From assembly GCA_023376005.1 (NCBI GenBank), contig CM042157.1:25532037-25596036 (forward strand): a DNA stretch of 64,000 bases, written 5' to 3'. The position numbers and the translations under genes were made by a program. This DNA comes from Doryteuthis pealeii (lineage: Eukaryota > Mollusca > Cephalopoda > Myopsida > Loliginidae). The number at the start of each line of letters is the position of its first letter. The stretch's first letter is position 1. Under the pieces are notes generated by a model. It had not been told where the DNA came from. It did not search any database and saw only the letters and a program-made list of their open reading frames with translations. Of this stretch, positions 20,897 through 30,770 are shown one piece after another.

Positions 20897-21855
20897 TGTT
20901 AACAGAGCACTCGAGGGTAAATGTTTATTGTCATAGAAAATAGGCACGGCAACTCAAGTTCAATTCCTGGGCGAGGCTGTTTACATTTCGCATCATGCAA
21001 ATAACATTGAGAAAGGCATGCATCCGATTATTCACCTTCCACATATGGCTTTGGTTTAAATACATCAACATTAAGGTAACTAGCATATTTTAAATTTAAA
21101 TGCTTCAAGAAGCAAAAAAGTAAAAAATCAGAGTTCAAACCATTGTCAGGAAGAACCTAGAAACTATTGTGATCAGCAAATACAAGGGAAGTAGTTCTGT
21201 CTATGTACGACACTTGTTAAAAGTATAAACATCAATTTAGAGTTAAAAATAAGATTGACGAATGTCCTTAGAAACTGTTTTTCTTTTGGGAGGAGGCGAA
21301 GGGTTCGTTAACTAATTATTTTCTAAAACCACGAGGAAAAAAACAAAAGCAAAGGTTACTAATACGGACAAAATCCGGTGTTTTCTCTTTAGTCGCAGGC
21401 CCGACTGGATTTAAGTAGTCAGTTATTTGTAAGACGAAACTTATTTCAAGTATTTCCGACAATATCCAGTTATTGGAACATTTCAAGAATTTTTTATATG
21501 TAAGTACAAAAAAATTGTAAGCGCTTTGTTTATCAAAATGACATGATTCGTTAGTAAATGACCCGAGAAGTTGATATCCCATAAAACAAAACAACTAACA
21601 AACAACATTTAAATTATTATTTAAAATACAATTTAAAATATTCCTCAGAATTTGTCTTACAAATTACATTTTAAGTTTCATGATTTTACTCTTTATTGTG
21701 ACAATAATCATTGAACAATGTTTTCTATTTATAAGTCAATAAACATCGCTTAGAAAGTTATAGTTTATAGTGCAACTTTTCAGTTCTTAAAAATTGGCAT
21801 GTTTAAATATAGATTTCATAGGTGACATTTGAACTTTTATGAAAATTGTTGTTTT
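20897..21855. other. AT-rich unique sequence
   Basis: The 92-residue minus frame at 21316-21594 has no recognisable domain and is broken in the second copy. Nothing else seen. Confidence 0.45.
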
Positions 21856-21965
21856 GTAATTAATACAAATTTTGTAATAAAACTTAATTTTAACTAGGGG
21901 GGGTAGGGTTATGGGATTAGGGTTAGGGGTTGGGGTTTAAGCTTAGTTTAATGGGAACTAGTGGC
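21856..21965 (+). repeat. Interspersed telomere-like repeat block, copy 1
   Basis: Degenerate TTAGGG/GGGGTT units between 'aataaaacttaattttaacta' and 'gtttaatggga', the same flanks that bound the telomere-like cores at 26085-26200 and 29940-30005. No terminal inverted repeats visible here. Confidence 0.7.
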
Positions 21966-22055
21966 TACTTGACTTTTGGAATGCTAGAAGTGAGTTTGGT
22001 TTCTTTTCCTAGTTGAGGACAGACAGGGATATTTCACCTTTGTCCGGCAACCGAT

Positions 22056-22440
22056 CTAGGAGAAGGATTGGCATTTCGGTCTCGGAAGACTATGATAAAG
22101 TTTTGTATGTACCCCTGAAGTTACAGCGCCTCCTGTGAATATGAAGTCCGATGCTTGAAAAATATTCTCGACCACAGATGTCGCATTTGAAGGCTGTCCC
22201 TGAAGATGTTGATCTGCCGATGCTTTGTTGCCGCTGCTTTCTTCCGGATCTCTTAGCTTCATGGTGTTGCGTCCGGGTGACTTCTGACATGAACAGTCCT
22301 CTATGGAGATTCTGCCGCCACCGAGGGCGGTCCTGAGCCAAATTTTCCCAGCTGGAAGGGCAATGCCAAAGCACCTGAGATCATTCTTGCAGACATCCTT
22401 GAATAGCAGCTGGGGGCGACCAATCTATCTTTTACCAGAC
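22056..22440 (-). pseudogene. LINE ORF2 C-terminus with zinc finger
   Basis: On the minus strand RPQLLFKDVCKNDLRC, then (after a frame change) SWENLAQDRPRWRQNL, then a charged linker and FKCDICGREYFSSIGLHIH ending RRRC. This order (FKD...LK, AQDRxxWR, CxxC...GLxxH finger) is the known C-terminal signature of a widespread invertebrate LINE group. At least one frameshift. Second copy at 52397-52795. Confidence 0.85.
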
Positions 22441-22516
22441 GTTAGCTCTGCATAAAAGTATATACGGATATATACCAAAGGAAATTGATACAAATATTGA
22501 TACCAAATGAAATAAA

Positions 22517-22521
22517 AGTAT

Positions 22522-22555
<34 letters not shown>

Positions 22556-22722
22556 GTGATGAGCTGAGATATATATATATATATAGTGTGGCGTTCCGCC
22601 ACATACACTAAAAAATAATCTCCATGGTCTAGCGCCAGTGGAATGGGGAGAGACTCCCTCGCTGTCTGGATGATACCGACTTCAGGCCATCCCGACGACT
22701 TTATATATATATATATATATAG
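22517..22722 (+). mobile_element. SINE-A 3' body between (TA)n tracts
   Basis: 22588-22703 is the SINE-A 3' body ('gtctagcgccagtgg', 'ctgtctggatgataccgac'), truncated 5' and flanked by TA runs. Partner 52935-53052. Confidence 0.75.
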
Positions 22723-22814
22723 GTCGGGTTTCGATCCCGGCTAGAGGTAGCTGTTAAAAAGTCGAGCCCCACTGATGAGAAATAAACTTCGAAACACGTG
22801 TTTGCGGATGACTG

Positions 22815-22820
<6 letters not shown>
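22723..22820 (+). mobile_element. SINE-like B box plus hammerhead (family H8)
   Basis: A B-box-like GGTTTCGATCCCGG at 22728-22741 lies ~30 bp before a hammerhead, with (TA)n on both sides. The A-box side is missing, probably replaced by the TA tract. Partner 53070-53160. Confidence 0.6.
22766..22808 (+). ncRNA. Hammerhead ribozyme motif (family H8)
   Basis: Core CTGATGA 22772-22778, stem II GAA/TTC, GAAA 22791-22794, loopless palindromic stem III ACACGTGT, cleavage base T (GUU). Stem I CCCCA/TGCGG has one internal mismatch. The three-base-pair stem II makes this weaker than H1-H3. Confidence 0.7.
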
Positions 22821-22877
<57 letters not shown>

Positions 22878-22990
22878 GAGAGAAGGAGTGAGAGATAGAT
22901 AGATAGATAGATAGAGACATAGAGGGGCAGAGAGAGAGAGGGAGAGAGGGAGAGAGGGAGAGATAGAGATAGATAGATAGATAGATATAT
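22815..22990. repeat. (TA)n-(GA)n-(GACA)n-(GATA)n microsatellite
   Basis: Compound simple repeat following the H8 element. Confidence 0.97.
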
Positions 22991-23335
22991 ATTTTTGGCT
23001 ACGACTGAATTGACTGCTATCAAGGTAGCTAAGATTCTGCCAAAGGAGTCGATATTTTTCAGTCGAATTCTGTCCATTTGAATCAAGTCGTGATCTGTTG
23101 GGTCCCTGGGTGGTGTAATCATAATATTTTGGTCATAAAATAAGCTGAGGGCAATGTTGAACAGCCTCAGGCTTCTTTCCCAGTAAAAATGGAAAGATGG
23201 AACCTGTCCTATTGTGCCCCATCTCTTTTAAAAGTATAAGGTGACTGCGAACAATCCCTACTGCCTGAATTTTATATTCTGGACACCTTACGATACTCCA
23301 ACATTGAATAATAAATATATGATTACATTCGCATA
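22991..23335. other. Unique sequence
   Basis: No gene or repeat recognised. Confidence 0.45.
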
Positions 23336-23460
23336 TACAAGGTGTGTCAAAAAAGTATCGAGATTATTTGTACTTTTGGACACACCTTGTATTCTGAAAA
23401 ATAAATAAACTTCCATCCAATAATTTTTTTCAGAATACAAGGTGTGTCAAAAAAGTAAAA
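23336..23460. repeat. Mariner-like terminal repeats, three copies
   Basis: ACAAGGTGTGTCAAAAAAGT occurs at about 23339 and 23437; its inverse, ending 'ggacacaccttgta', is at about 23372-23392. The TA beside each end suits a Tc1/mariner-type target. There is no transposase, so these are solo ends or a tiny MITE. Confidence 0.5.
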
Positions 23461-23567
23461 CGTTTACAGATGTATTTACCAAGATAGAAATGAAGAATGA
23501 ATGGAACGTTATTTCCTTCAGAATACAAAAAAAGAACAAAAAATCTTGATACTTTATAACACACCTT

Positions 23568-23569
<2 letters not shown>

Positions 23570-23627
<58 letters not shown>

Positions 23628-23839
23628 ACTAAACAAACTACCATTTTTTTATCTTAAAATCTTAACATTTTGACCAACTCGTCTGATGATTGCAGTAAGC
23701 ATGAATATCGGGATATTAAACCCATAATATCTAATATTTGATTGTAAAACTGCTCTGCTATTTTAGCATTGGGCACCTTTATATGCCAATACTTTTTCGC
23801 GTTCATTCTCTATCCATTCTCACTCTCTCTCTTTCTCTC

Positions 23840-23918
<79 letters not shown>

Positions 23919-24055
23919 TTTGTTGGGGTACCAATTCATTTGGTATTGGGATGATTCTTTCTAAGCTGGTCCTTTCTTTCAACTGTACGGTGTTGCAAAG
24001 TTCAGGTCCGAATGGGGAGGTCAATGTTTAAATTTTATAAACAGAGCAAAGTAAT

Positions 24056-24110
<55 letters not shown>
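23570..24110. repeat. (TA)n / (TC)n tracts and (TA)n-bounded ~135-bp element
   Basis: TA runs at 23570-23625, 23875-23918 and 24056-24108, TC at 23818-23874. 23919-24055 is a TA-bounded unit with ends 'tactttgttgggg' and 'cagagcaaagta', related to 6524-6655. A weak hammerhead-like CTGATGA near 23682 lacks an intact GAAA/stem I. Confidence 0.75.
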
Positions 24111-24112
<2 letters not shown>

Positions 24113-24412
24113 TGAACAAAAAGTGATAAGACAAACAGGAATATTTCTTATTTGTTATTTATTCTCAACTATTTCCGAACAAGGTCATTGTCAGAACATT
24201 TCTTGTTTGAAGAAATTGTTTTTAGAGAGTTTTTTTTAAGGGAGCATTATAAAAGAATTATAGAAATTGAAATATTTTTTGATATTTTGACATGCTACCA
24301 TAGTCCGGGTAGAGGAGTATATAAGTAGTAGCAAGTCCATCTGTTCCGTAGAAAATAAAAAATATATATATACTGATATGGATAAAATATGAAATGTTTA
24401 TGAGTAAATAGT

Positions 24413-24695
24413 GGAAGCGCGTGGTGAAATGGTTAAAGTCATGGGAAATGGACGCGTCGCCCGAGTTCAAATCCTGGACGTGGTAATTGCATTTCACTTA
24501 GCGCTAATACCCTTGGGAAAGGTATGAATCTTGCTCTCCCTCCAGCTATGGATAAATAGTAGGGCAGACTGGGCTCTTTAACCTTGGTTGGGCAACCGGT
24601 CTAGGAGAAGGAAAATACTGAATTCAAACCTGTTGAACTCCGCTTAAGAAATTGATTTTGTGTCATATCCTGTCCGTTCGGAGGGTTGGTAAATA
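24413..24695 (+). mobile_element. SINE-B, full length (~280 bp)
   Basis: tRNA-like head with A-box region TGGTGAAATGG (24422-24432) and a B box in GAGTTCAAATCCTGG, then a conserved body ('gctaatacccttgggaaagg', 'gggcagactgggctcttta', 'aaccggtctaggagaagg'). The same family is at 42503-42786 and 54775-55050, with tail fragments at 3470, 32340 and 38700. Non-coding and LINE-dependent. Confidence 0.85.
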
Positions 24696-25140
24696 TATAT
24701 AAGTAAATAGTGTTCAATATCGTAGATAAAGTATGTATATCTAAGTTCGGGTAACCAAGCGCCGTTAACTTTAGGTTCCCGCTATTTTACAAAGAAACTG
24801 AGACTGAAACATTATATAATTTTGTCCATTAGCGAAATAATAGGAAAGAAAAACTTGGCGTTTTGTACATTCGATATTATATTTTTTGTGTGTTTTTGAA
24901 ACTGCTTCCCACAAGGCAATATGAAATATAAAATCTTCAAACGCAATCTCACCACTGTGCTGTAACCGCAAGTGCTTTATGATCCAGGCAATGTGAGACA
25001 GAACTGCGAGTCGGAAGAATTAACTATTCATGTCGCATTTTTGCCGCGAGTGGTACCAGTCATTTCAGCGCTGTTGTAGCCTTTCCCTATCTTTTGAGAT
25101 CAATATGAATAGACCAAAAGACTTTCAATGAAAGGGCGAT
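24696..25140. other. Unique sequence
   Basis: No gene recognised. Confidence 0.45.
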
Positions 25141-25144
25141 TGTA

Positions 25145-25145
25145 G

Positions 25146-25190
<45 letters not shown>

Positions 25191-25195
25191 GGGGG
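25145..25195. repeat. (GA)n microsatellite
   Basis: GA run, 50 bp here and about 65 bp in the second copy (55503-55568). Confidence 0.97.
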
Positions 25196-25314
25196 AAGCC
25201 GGAAGCGTTGCATTCGCATCTGGCTCTTCAGCATTGTTTGCCAAGATCTCTCTTAGCCAAGTGAATAATTCGCCGTTTTTAATGAATATTCGTGATACAA
25301 TTTCTCTATTTTTG

Positions 25315-25905
25315 AAATGAGGCTTGATAATCTGTATTATTTTGATTATTTGGAAAGTCATCTCCATCTTTATTGTTATCTGTACAACGGTTCGGCCGAT
25401 GTGCACTTCGGCCTTCTTCAGAACTCGGGAACCTTCTATTCGAACTTGAGGACCTTCTTGTAATCCGGGCCATTGTTTTGCGGTCACGAAAGTATTGATT
25501 TATTGAATAAATTAGTATTAGTTGTATTATTCGGACTATTGTTCTCATCTTCATTGTTATTTATACAACGTTTTGACCGATGTGCCCTCCAGCCTTCTTC
25601 AGGTATTTCTTGTCGGACTCGGGAACCTTCTCGAATTCGGGAACCTTCTCGGACTAGGGAACCTTCTTGTCGTAATCGGGAATCTTTTGTTGTAATTGGG
25701 AGCCATCACGGAACTTTGAACCCAACCTTTTATTCAATCCTCGGGGGTAGACTGTTCTCATCTCACTAACCATGACTGGATACAAGTGTTAAGCTGTGTT
25801 AATTATTAATTATTAATTACTGTTGCCCTTGATCAGAATTAAACCTTCAGCCCAGAGATAGCTGTCACTTAGAACTGAATAACTCAACGCTGATATCCGA
25901 TTATT
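25315..25905 (-). mobile_element. SINE-H2, two copies with eroded tRNA-like head
   Basis: On the minus strand from about 25890: a tRNA-like head remnant (B-box region GGTTTAATTCTG), then the VNTR body ('aagaaggttcccgagtccg'), a hammerhead-like core (CTGAAGA at 25605-25599, GGTCAAAAC in place of GGCCGAAAC) and tail to about 25500. A second body at 25480-25320 has CTGAAGA 25421-25415 and GGCCGAAC. Both cores are mutated. Confidence 0.7.
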
Positions 25906-26270
25906 TCCTATTTGAGTAACATGATATTACAGATAAAACAGAACCTAAATTAATTATTTATTTTCCCATTAAACTAACACTAAACCCACAACCCTAACCC
26001 TAAATCCCAACCCCCCCTAGTTGAGTAACATGATATTACAGGGTGACCCAGAAAAAACAGAACCCACCAATTTTGTAATAAAACTAATTTTAACTAGGTG
26101 GGGTTAAGGTTAGGGTTAGGTTTTAGGGTTAGGGTTAGGGTAAGGGTTTGGGTTAGGGTTAGGGTTAGTGTTGGGGCTTTGGGTTAGTTTAATGGGAAAA
26201 TAAATAAATAATTTGGGTTCTCTTTCTTTCTGGGTCACCCTGTAATATCATGTTGCTCAACTAGGAAATA
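25905..26270. mobile_element. TIR element(s) M1 with telomere-like interior, nested
   Basis: 26021-26260 has ~40-bp terminal inverted repeats ('gagtaacatgatattacagg' and complement) enclosing TTAGGG-rich DNA (26095-26190) and the 'gtttaatgggaaaataa' block. It is flanked by CTAG on both sides. The partial copy at 25914-26016, in opposite orientation with a CCCTAA interior, abuts it, which suggests insertion of one copy into another at CTAG. Partner 56285-56640. Confidence 0.75.
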
Positions 26271-26319
26271 ACACTGATATCCACTACGTCATTTGTCAAA
26301 GCGAGAGAATCTGTCCCGT

Positions 26320-26475
26320 TTTCCCTAGCTCCAGACCAGGGAAATAGTTTTTTGCATCTGAAGAGAAGATCCACACCTATCTCCATACCCTGACTTTACC
26401 ACACAGATCCAAGCTACGAAACTCATGCGCTGGATTGCCGACGGGTGATATCGAACCAAGAACGTCAAAATCCAT
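26320..26475 (-). mobile_element. SINE-A, degenerate
   Basis: Minus-strand body ('gcatctgaagagaagatcca', 'cacacagatcc', 'gatatcgaaccaag') matches SINE-A with many substitutions. Partner 56690-56845. Confidence 0.65.
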
Positions 26476-27865
26476 AAAGATTTTCCTCCTCTAATAGTCG
26501 GTTAAACTTATTTTCATTAAAAAAAAAAAATTGATTGTCTAATTGCGTGTCCCGGACGAAGAGGACCGGTGTCCCCAACCAATATTGGTAGTGTCTCCAG
26601 TGCAACGAGTAACCGTTAATCCCATGTCTTGATCGAGACACTATACGTTTACACGTCCGCGTATATGTCCCTCTCCTCTGTTAATGGCTCAACAATTTCG
26701 TTTAAAATTCCAAATAATCTCCGTAAATAATTCAGTCTGCATACAATTGGCATACAGCCTTCGGTTTCCATTAACGTGCTCACCATGAGAATTTGATAAA
26801 ACGAGGCAATTCTACTCCAGGCCTGGTTAACATACATGTTATCCAAGTGGGCTTTCTTTCATAATCGCCTTTATGGTCTCTAAGCAGATTTTGCAGCATT
26901 AATTGAAAGTTCTAGGTTAGAATGTTACCCAGCGATTTCAAGACTTTTACAAGGTGGATGTCTATTGATATTAATGACTATATTGTATTCCCCCAGGTTG
27001 ACCTCTTCATCGGTACAATATTCTCATAACTAATGGTGATGATGAAAGCATAGAAGATACACATCTATGGGGTAGCAAGCGGTTTTGTTTTTTTAAGGCT
27101 TAAAAGGTGGATGTTGGTTATTATTGGTGCATGTTCTTATGGTTTTGCTTTTAACCCCATCTCTTTTGGTGATCGCGCTGAAAAGGAAGGAATTCAAGGG
27201 AGAGAAAAAAACAAAGATACAAAGACAGAAGTTGGTCTTGTGACTTTGGTTTTATTCACCGGTCATAGCCACCAGGAGGCAAGGGAATATCTCTCTTGCC
27301 AGTAGTAGCGACGAGACACATTCAAGGCCTAAACTGGAATGACTGAGAGATAATCTTGGGGGTTTGAAGTGGGTCTTTTTTCTCGCACATGCACGGAAGG
27401 GTCTTCCGGTGAAGGCTCATGGGAGTTAGTTATTTTTAAAAAGATTTATCTTAATTTCCACACATGTTTGACATTCTTTCTATTAAAGCTGAGGAATAAG
27501 TTCGTTGGTTTGGTTTGGTTTGATTTGGTTTCTTTGTTTTTGAAGATTGACTTGAGTTTTAACTTCTGCCTGAATGATGATTGACAGGTGTTAATCCGGG
27601 AAGATTGATATGCGATTAAAAACCTAGCCAACCTAACACGCGATATCTTTCAGCTAATCCCGAGTACAGCTCCCGACACATCTATTCCATCTTGTTTCCC
27701 AGCTTCCCACACCAGAATTATTCACCTATGACAGCTAACATGTCAATCCTAATTTGAGCAGGCGCTTCACCCCAGGGTCACATATCTGAAACCATCCCCC
27801 ACTTTGTTATGCAAGCAGAATATGTGTAGGGTACCGTAATTTATTCATGTACTTCTTTTTTTTAA
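26476..27865. other. Sequence with unrecognised ORFs
   Basis: The minus frame at 26649-26846 (65 aa, ending EPLTEERDIYADV) is intact in both copies and fairly protein-like, but I do not recognise it and see no convincing splice sites. Plus frames at 27111-27305 and 27369-27584 look incidental; 27505-27530 is a GGTTT repeat. Confidence 0.35.
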
Positions 27866-27867
27866 AT

Positions 27868-28104
27868 ATTGGTAGAGCGTTCGGCTAGCAACCACAAGGT
27901 TCCTAGTTCGTTACCGGCCTTCGCCAACTCAGAGTATGAGTAGCACAGGGATCTGTGCTGTAAAGTAAGGAGCTGTTGGTAGGTGTGGCACTCCACCTCA
28001 GACGCAAAAAAAACAATTTCCTTGGTCTAGCGCTAATGAACAGGGGATAGACACCTTCGCTGTATGGCTCAAACCGACATTAGGCAGCCCCGACGACGAC
28101 TTAT
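27868..28104 (+). mobile_element. SINE-A, joined to a LINE 3' end
   Basis: Head 'ggtagagcgttcggctag' with B box AGTTCGTTACC, the full body, and end at 'gacgacgacttataaca'. LINE coding sequence starts directly after it with no tail between. Partner 58225-58447. Confidence 0.8.
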
Positions 28105-28327
28105 AACATATCCTACAGCGGGTGTGAATTTTACTATCAGTTTTAGCTACAGAGTGGTGAATACATGGAATAAACTACCTTCATCAGTAGTGAATGCCCC
28201 ATCTCTAAACTCCTTCAAGGCAAAGTTGGATAATCTGTGGAATGATATTAAATATTCTGTGTATTTAAAATGAATGTTTATAAGGAACAGCTGACAGGTC
28301 TCAGACCTAATATACTAGCTGAAAAGA

Positions 28328-28367
<40 letters not shown>
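28105..28367 (+). pseudogene. LINE ORF2 extreme C-terminus plus (TTA)n tail
   Basis: FSYRVVNTWNKLPSSVV, then NAPSLNSFKAKLDNLW and a stop at about 28271. This is the well-known C-terminal signature of CR1/L2/jockey-like LINE polyproteins. A ~55-bp 3' UTR and a (TTA)n tail at 28328-28367 follow. Only the last ~55 codons are present, as expected from 5' truncation during target-primed reverse transcription. Partner 58441-58712. Confidence 0.88.
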
Positions 28368-28904
28368 GTATATGCATAAAAATATATTTGTTCCTTTTTG
28401 AATATTACAAATTAAGAAGTTCGTTCAAACCTCAACCACATACTTTCTGGCTGCTCGGACATCTGTTTTGTTCATTTTTTTTTTTAGAAATGATACACAT
28501 ATTCAGTTTGGTTGTTTTGTTTTTACGGCATATCAACCCTTTTTGAGTAATTTAATGCCGGATCAAGTCATTCTGATATATGTTCTTTACAGTACCAGCT
28601 GTTGCTTTAATGGCCACCAAACTAAGCCTTGATCGGGCTTATCGCTGCTTAACTTCAGGAACTGGTGCTTTTAACGTGACTTGACCGTAAGTCCCAGCCT
28701 GATCGCTTAGCGTAAGACACGAGACAATGTCGTAAGTATTGGGTATCCAGCTAGGATTGAAATCGCTATTCAGTAGTAAGGGATCTGCAAAAATACCTTG
28801 CAAATCATTGCACCACAAAAGGACGCCCGCACATGTCATCAAGGTAAGGAACTTACCTGCACAGTAAGAGGGATATAAATTTGAATTTGTTTTTTCTATT
28901 ATTT
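28368..28904. other. Unique sequence and dispersed 'ggcatatcaac' repeat
   Basis: 28505-28575 is a scrap of the repeat at 11700. Nothing else recognised. Confidence 0.45.
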
Positions 28905-29455
28905 TGATTTTTCGGACTTCTATCTTCATCTTTATTGACATATATAAAATCACAATGTTTCAGCCGTTGTACCCTCCGACATTCATCCGGTGTCCTTGTC
29001 TATCATAGGATAGCAATAATTCAAATTTGGAAATCATTTTGAATAGTATTATTTGTATCATTCGGACTATTGTCCTCATCTTCATTGTTATTTGTACAAC
29101 GTTTCGGCCGATGTGCCCTCCGGTCTTCTTCAGGTATTTCCTGTCGGACTTGGGAAACTTCTCGAACGCGGGAAGCTTCTTGTCGTAATCGGGAACCTTC
29201 TTGTCGTAATCGGGAACCTTCTTGTCGTAATCGGGAGCCATCACGGAACTTTGAACCTAACCTTTTATTCAGTTCACGGGGATATTCTGTTCTCATTCCG
29301 CTAACCATACCTGGGGTATTGGTGGTAAGCTATGTTAATTATCGTTCTATGTTACTGCTGCCCCTGACCAGGATTGAACCTCAGTCTAGAGATAATTGTC
29401 ACTTAGAACTGTCTTAACCTAACTCCTTTATCCACTAGGCTATGTGTCCAATACC
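28905..29455 (-). mobile_element. SINE-H2, most complete copy
   Basis: Minus strand from 29455: tRNA-like head with A box TAGCCTAGTGG (perfect consensus) and B box GGTTCAATCC. Then a linker, then a 21-bp tandem repeat ('cttgtcgtaatcgggaac' on plus, three units at about 29188-29245; two units in the second copy), the hammerhead-like core (CTGAAGA about 29136-29130, stem II with GGCC, GAAAC about 29106-29102), a second GGAC/GTCC hairpin and the tail. One frame stays open across VNTR and core. Confidence 0.78.
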
Positions 29456-29570
29456 TGAAGAAGGCCAGAGTGCACATCGATCGAAACGTTGTACAAATAA
29501 CAATGAAGATGAGGACAATAGTCCGGATTATACAAATAATACTCATTATCAAGCCTCATCTAAAAAAACA
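29450..29570 (+). mobile_element. SINE-H2 3' fragment, inverted
   Basis: CTGAAGA, GGCC ... ATCGATCGAAACGTTG and the tail of the same family, on the opposite strand and abutting the head of the previous copy. Confidence 0.7.
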
Positions 29571-29696
29571 TCCTAGAAATTATTTTGAAAAGTCTGGCTT
29601 TTGAGGAAACAAAGCGTTGAAGAACTTAAGATCTCAATCAAATAATGACGTCATTGATTTTTTCACATTCATCAATTCAAGAGGCATCAAGATTAT

Positions 29697-29699
<3 letters not shown>

Positions 29700-29740
<41 letters not shown>
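29700..29740. repeat. (TA)n microsatellite
   Basis: Pure TA run. Confidence 0.95.
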
Positions 29741-29741
<1 letters not shown>

Positions 29742-29842
29742 TATTGACGTTTCTTCGAAGAGTAAAATCCAATGGCATCAGTTATTTTCCGACATTTTAA
29801 GTACGAAAATAATTCGTAAAAAAATTTAGACAAAGAGATTTT

Positions 29843-30087
29843 GGTTATTTCCTATAACTCTAACATAAAAAGGGGAACCACTCTGATTGACAGAAAATTA
29901 TTTATTTATTTATTGATCTACTGGGAAAAAAGAAGACGGGGTTACGGTTAGGGTTAAGGTTTAGGGTTAGGGTTAAGGTTTAGGGTTTAGGGTTAGTTTA
30001 ATGGGAAAATAATGGGTAGATTAATTAACAAATAAAGTTCATTCTGAGTGGTTCCCCTTTTTTATGTTGGAGTTATAGGTAATAACC
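29843..30087. mobile_element. TIR element M2 with telomere-like interior
   Basis: ~38-bp terminal inverted repeats ('cctataactctaacataaaa' ... complement with few mismatches), 245 bp long. The interior contains TTAGGG-type repeats (29940-29996) and 'gttagtttaatgggaaaata', as in M1, though the TIRs are unrelated to M1. Non-coding. Partner 60171-60405. Confidence 0.8.
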
Positions 30088-30157
30088 GAGAATTTTCGAT
30101 TTCTCTGAATTTTTTAGATGAGGTTCGATAATTAAATGGACACATAGCACAACGGAT

Positions 30158-30418
30158 GTAAGTAAAAAAAAAAGTAAAGTCAACGGGGCGGCCTAAAGTC
30201 GGTATCAGCCAGTCAGTGAGGTAGTCTATCCCCTTTTCAATAGCGCTAGACCAAGGAGATTGATTTAGCATCTGAGATGGAGCGCCACACCTACCATCAG
30301 CTCCTTACTTTACCGTACAGATCCCTGTGCTACTCATACGCTGAGTTGGCGGGGACCGGTATCGAACTAGGAACCTTGTGGTTTCTAGCCAAACGCTCTA
30401 CCGACTGAGCTAACCCGG
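30158..30418 (-). mobile_element. SINE-A, full length
   Basis: The best-preserved SINE-A. Minus-strand head AGCTCAGTCGGTAGAGCG, B box AGTTCGATACC, complete middle and body. The partner at 60490-60696 lacks 39 bp between two AGCGC repeats and has different DNA upstream of its head. Confidence 0.88.
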
Positions 30419-30770
30419 TGACAGTTATCTCTGAACTGCAGATTCAATTCTGGCCAAGGGCGACAGTAACATAGAATAATTAACACAAGCTTAACACATT
30501 TACCCGGTCATGGTTAACTGAATGAGAAGAGTCTACCTCCGTGGATTGAATAAAGGGATCGATTCGAATTTCCGTGAAGGTACTCAATTACGACATGAAG
30601 ACAAGAAGGTTCCCGAGTTCGAGGAGAAAGTTCCCGAGTTCGGGAAAGTTCCCAATTCCAACAAGAAATACCTGTAGTAGATCGGAGGGCAAATTGGCCG
30701 AAACGTTGTACAGATAACAATGAATTTGAGTACAATAGTACGAATTATTACAAATAATACAAAAGATATT
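30419..30770 (+). mobile_element. SINE-H2 copy preceded by an inverted tRNA-like segment
   Basis: 30422-30510 is the inverse of the SINE-H2 head region. 30510-30760 is the body on the plus strand with two 'gttcccgagttcg' repeats and a decayed core (CTGTAGTAGATCGG ... GGCCGAAACG). Confidence 0.65.

Noticed and set aside
22201..22230. CTGAAGATG in the LINE tail
   Set aside because: No GAAA or helices; part of LINE coding sequence.
23680..23730. CTGATGA with GATTGC-type hairpin
   Set aside because: GAAA is broken (GAAT) and stem I is absent; at most a decayed copy.
26095..26190. True telomere or chromosome end
   Set aside because: Degenerate, ~100 bp, internal, and enclosed by terminal inverted repeats.
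28168..28180. TCATCAG (minus-strand CTGATGA) in the LINE end
   Set aside because: No paired stems; codons of the LINE ORF.
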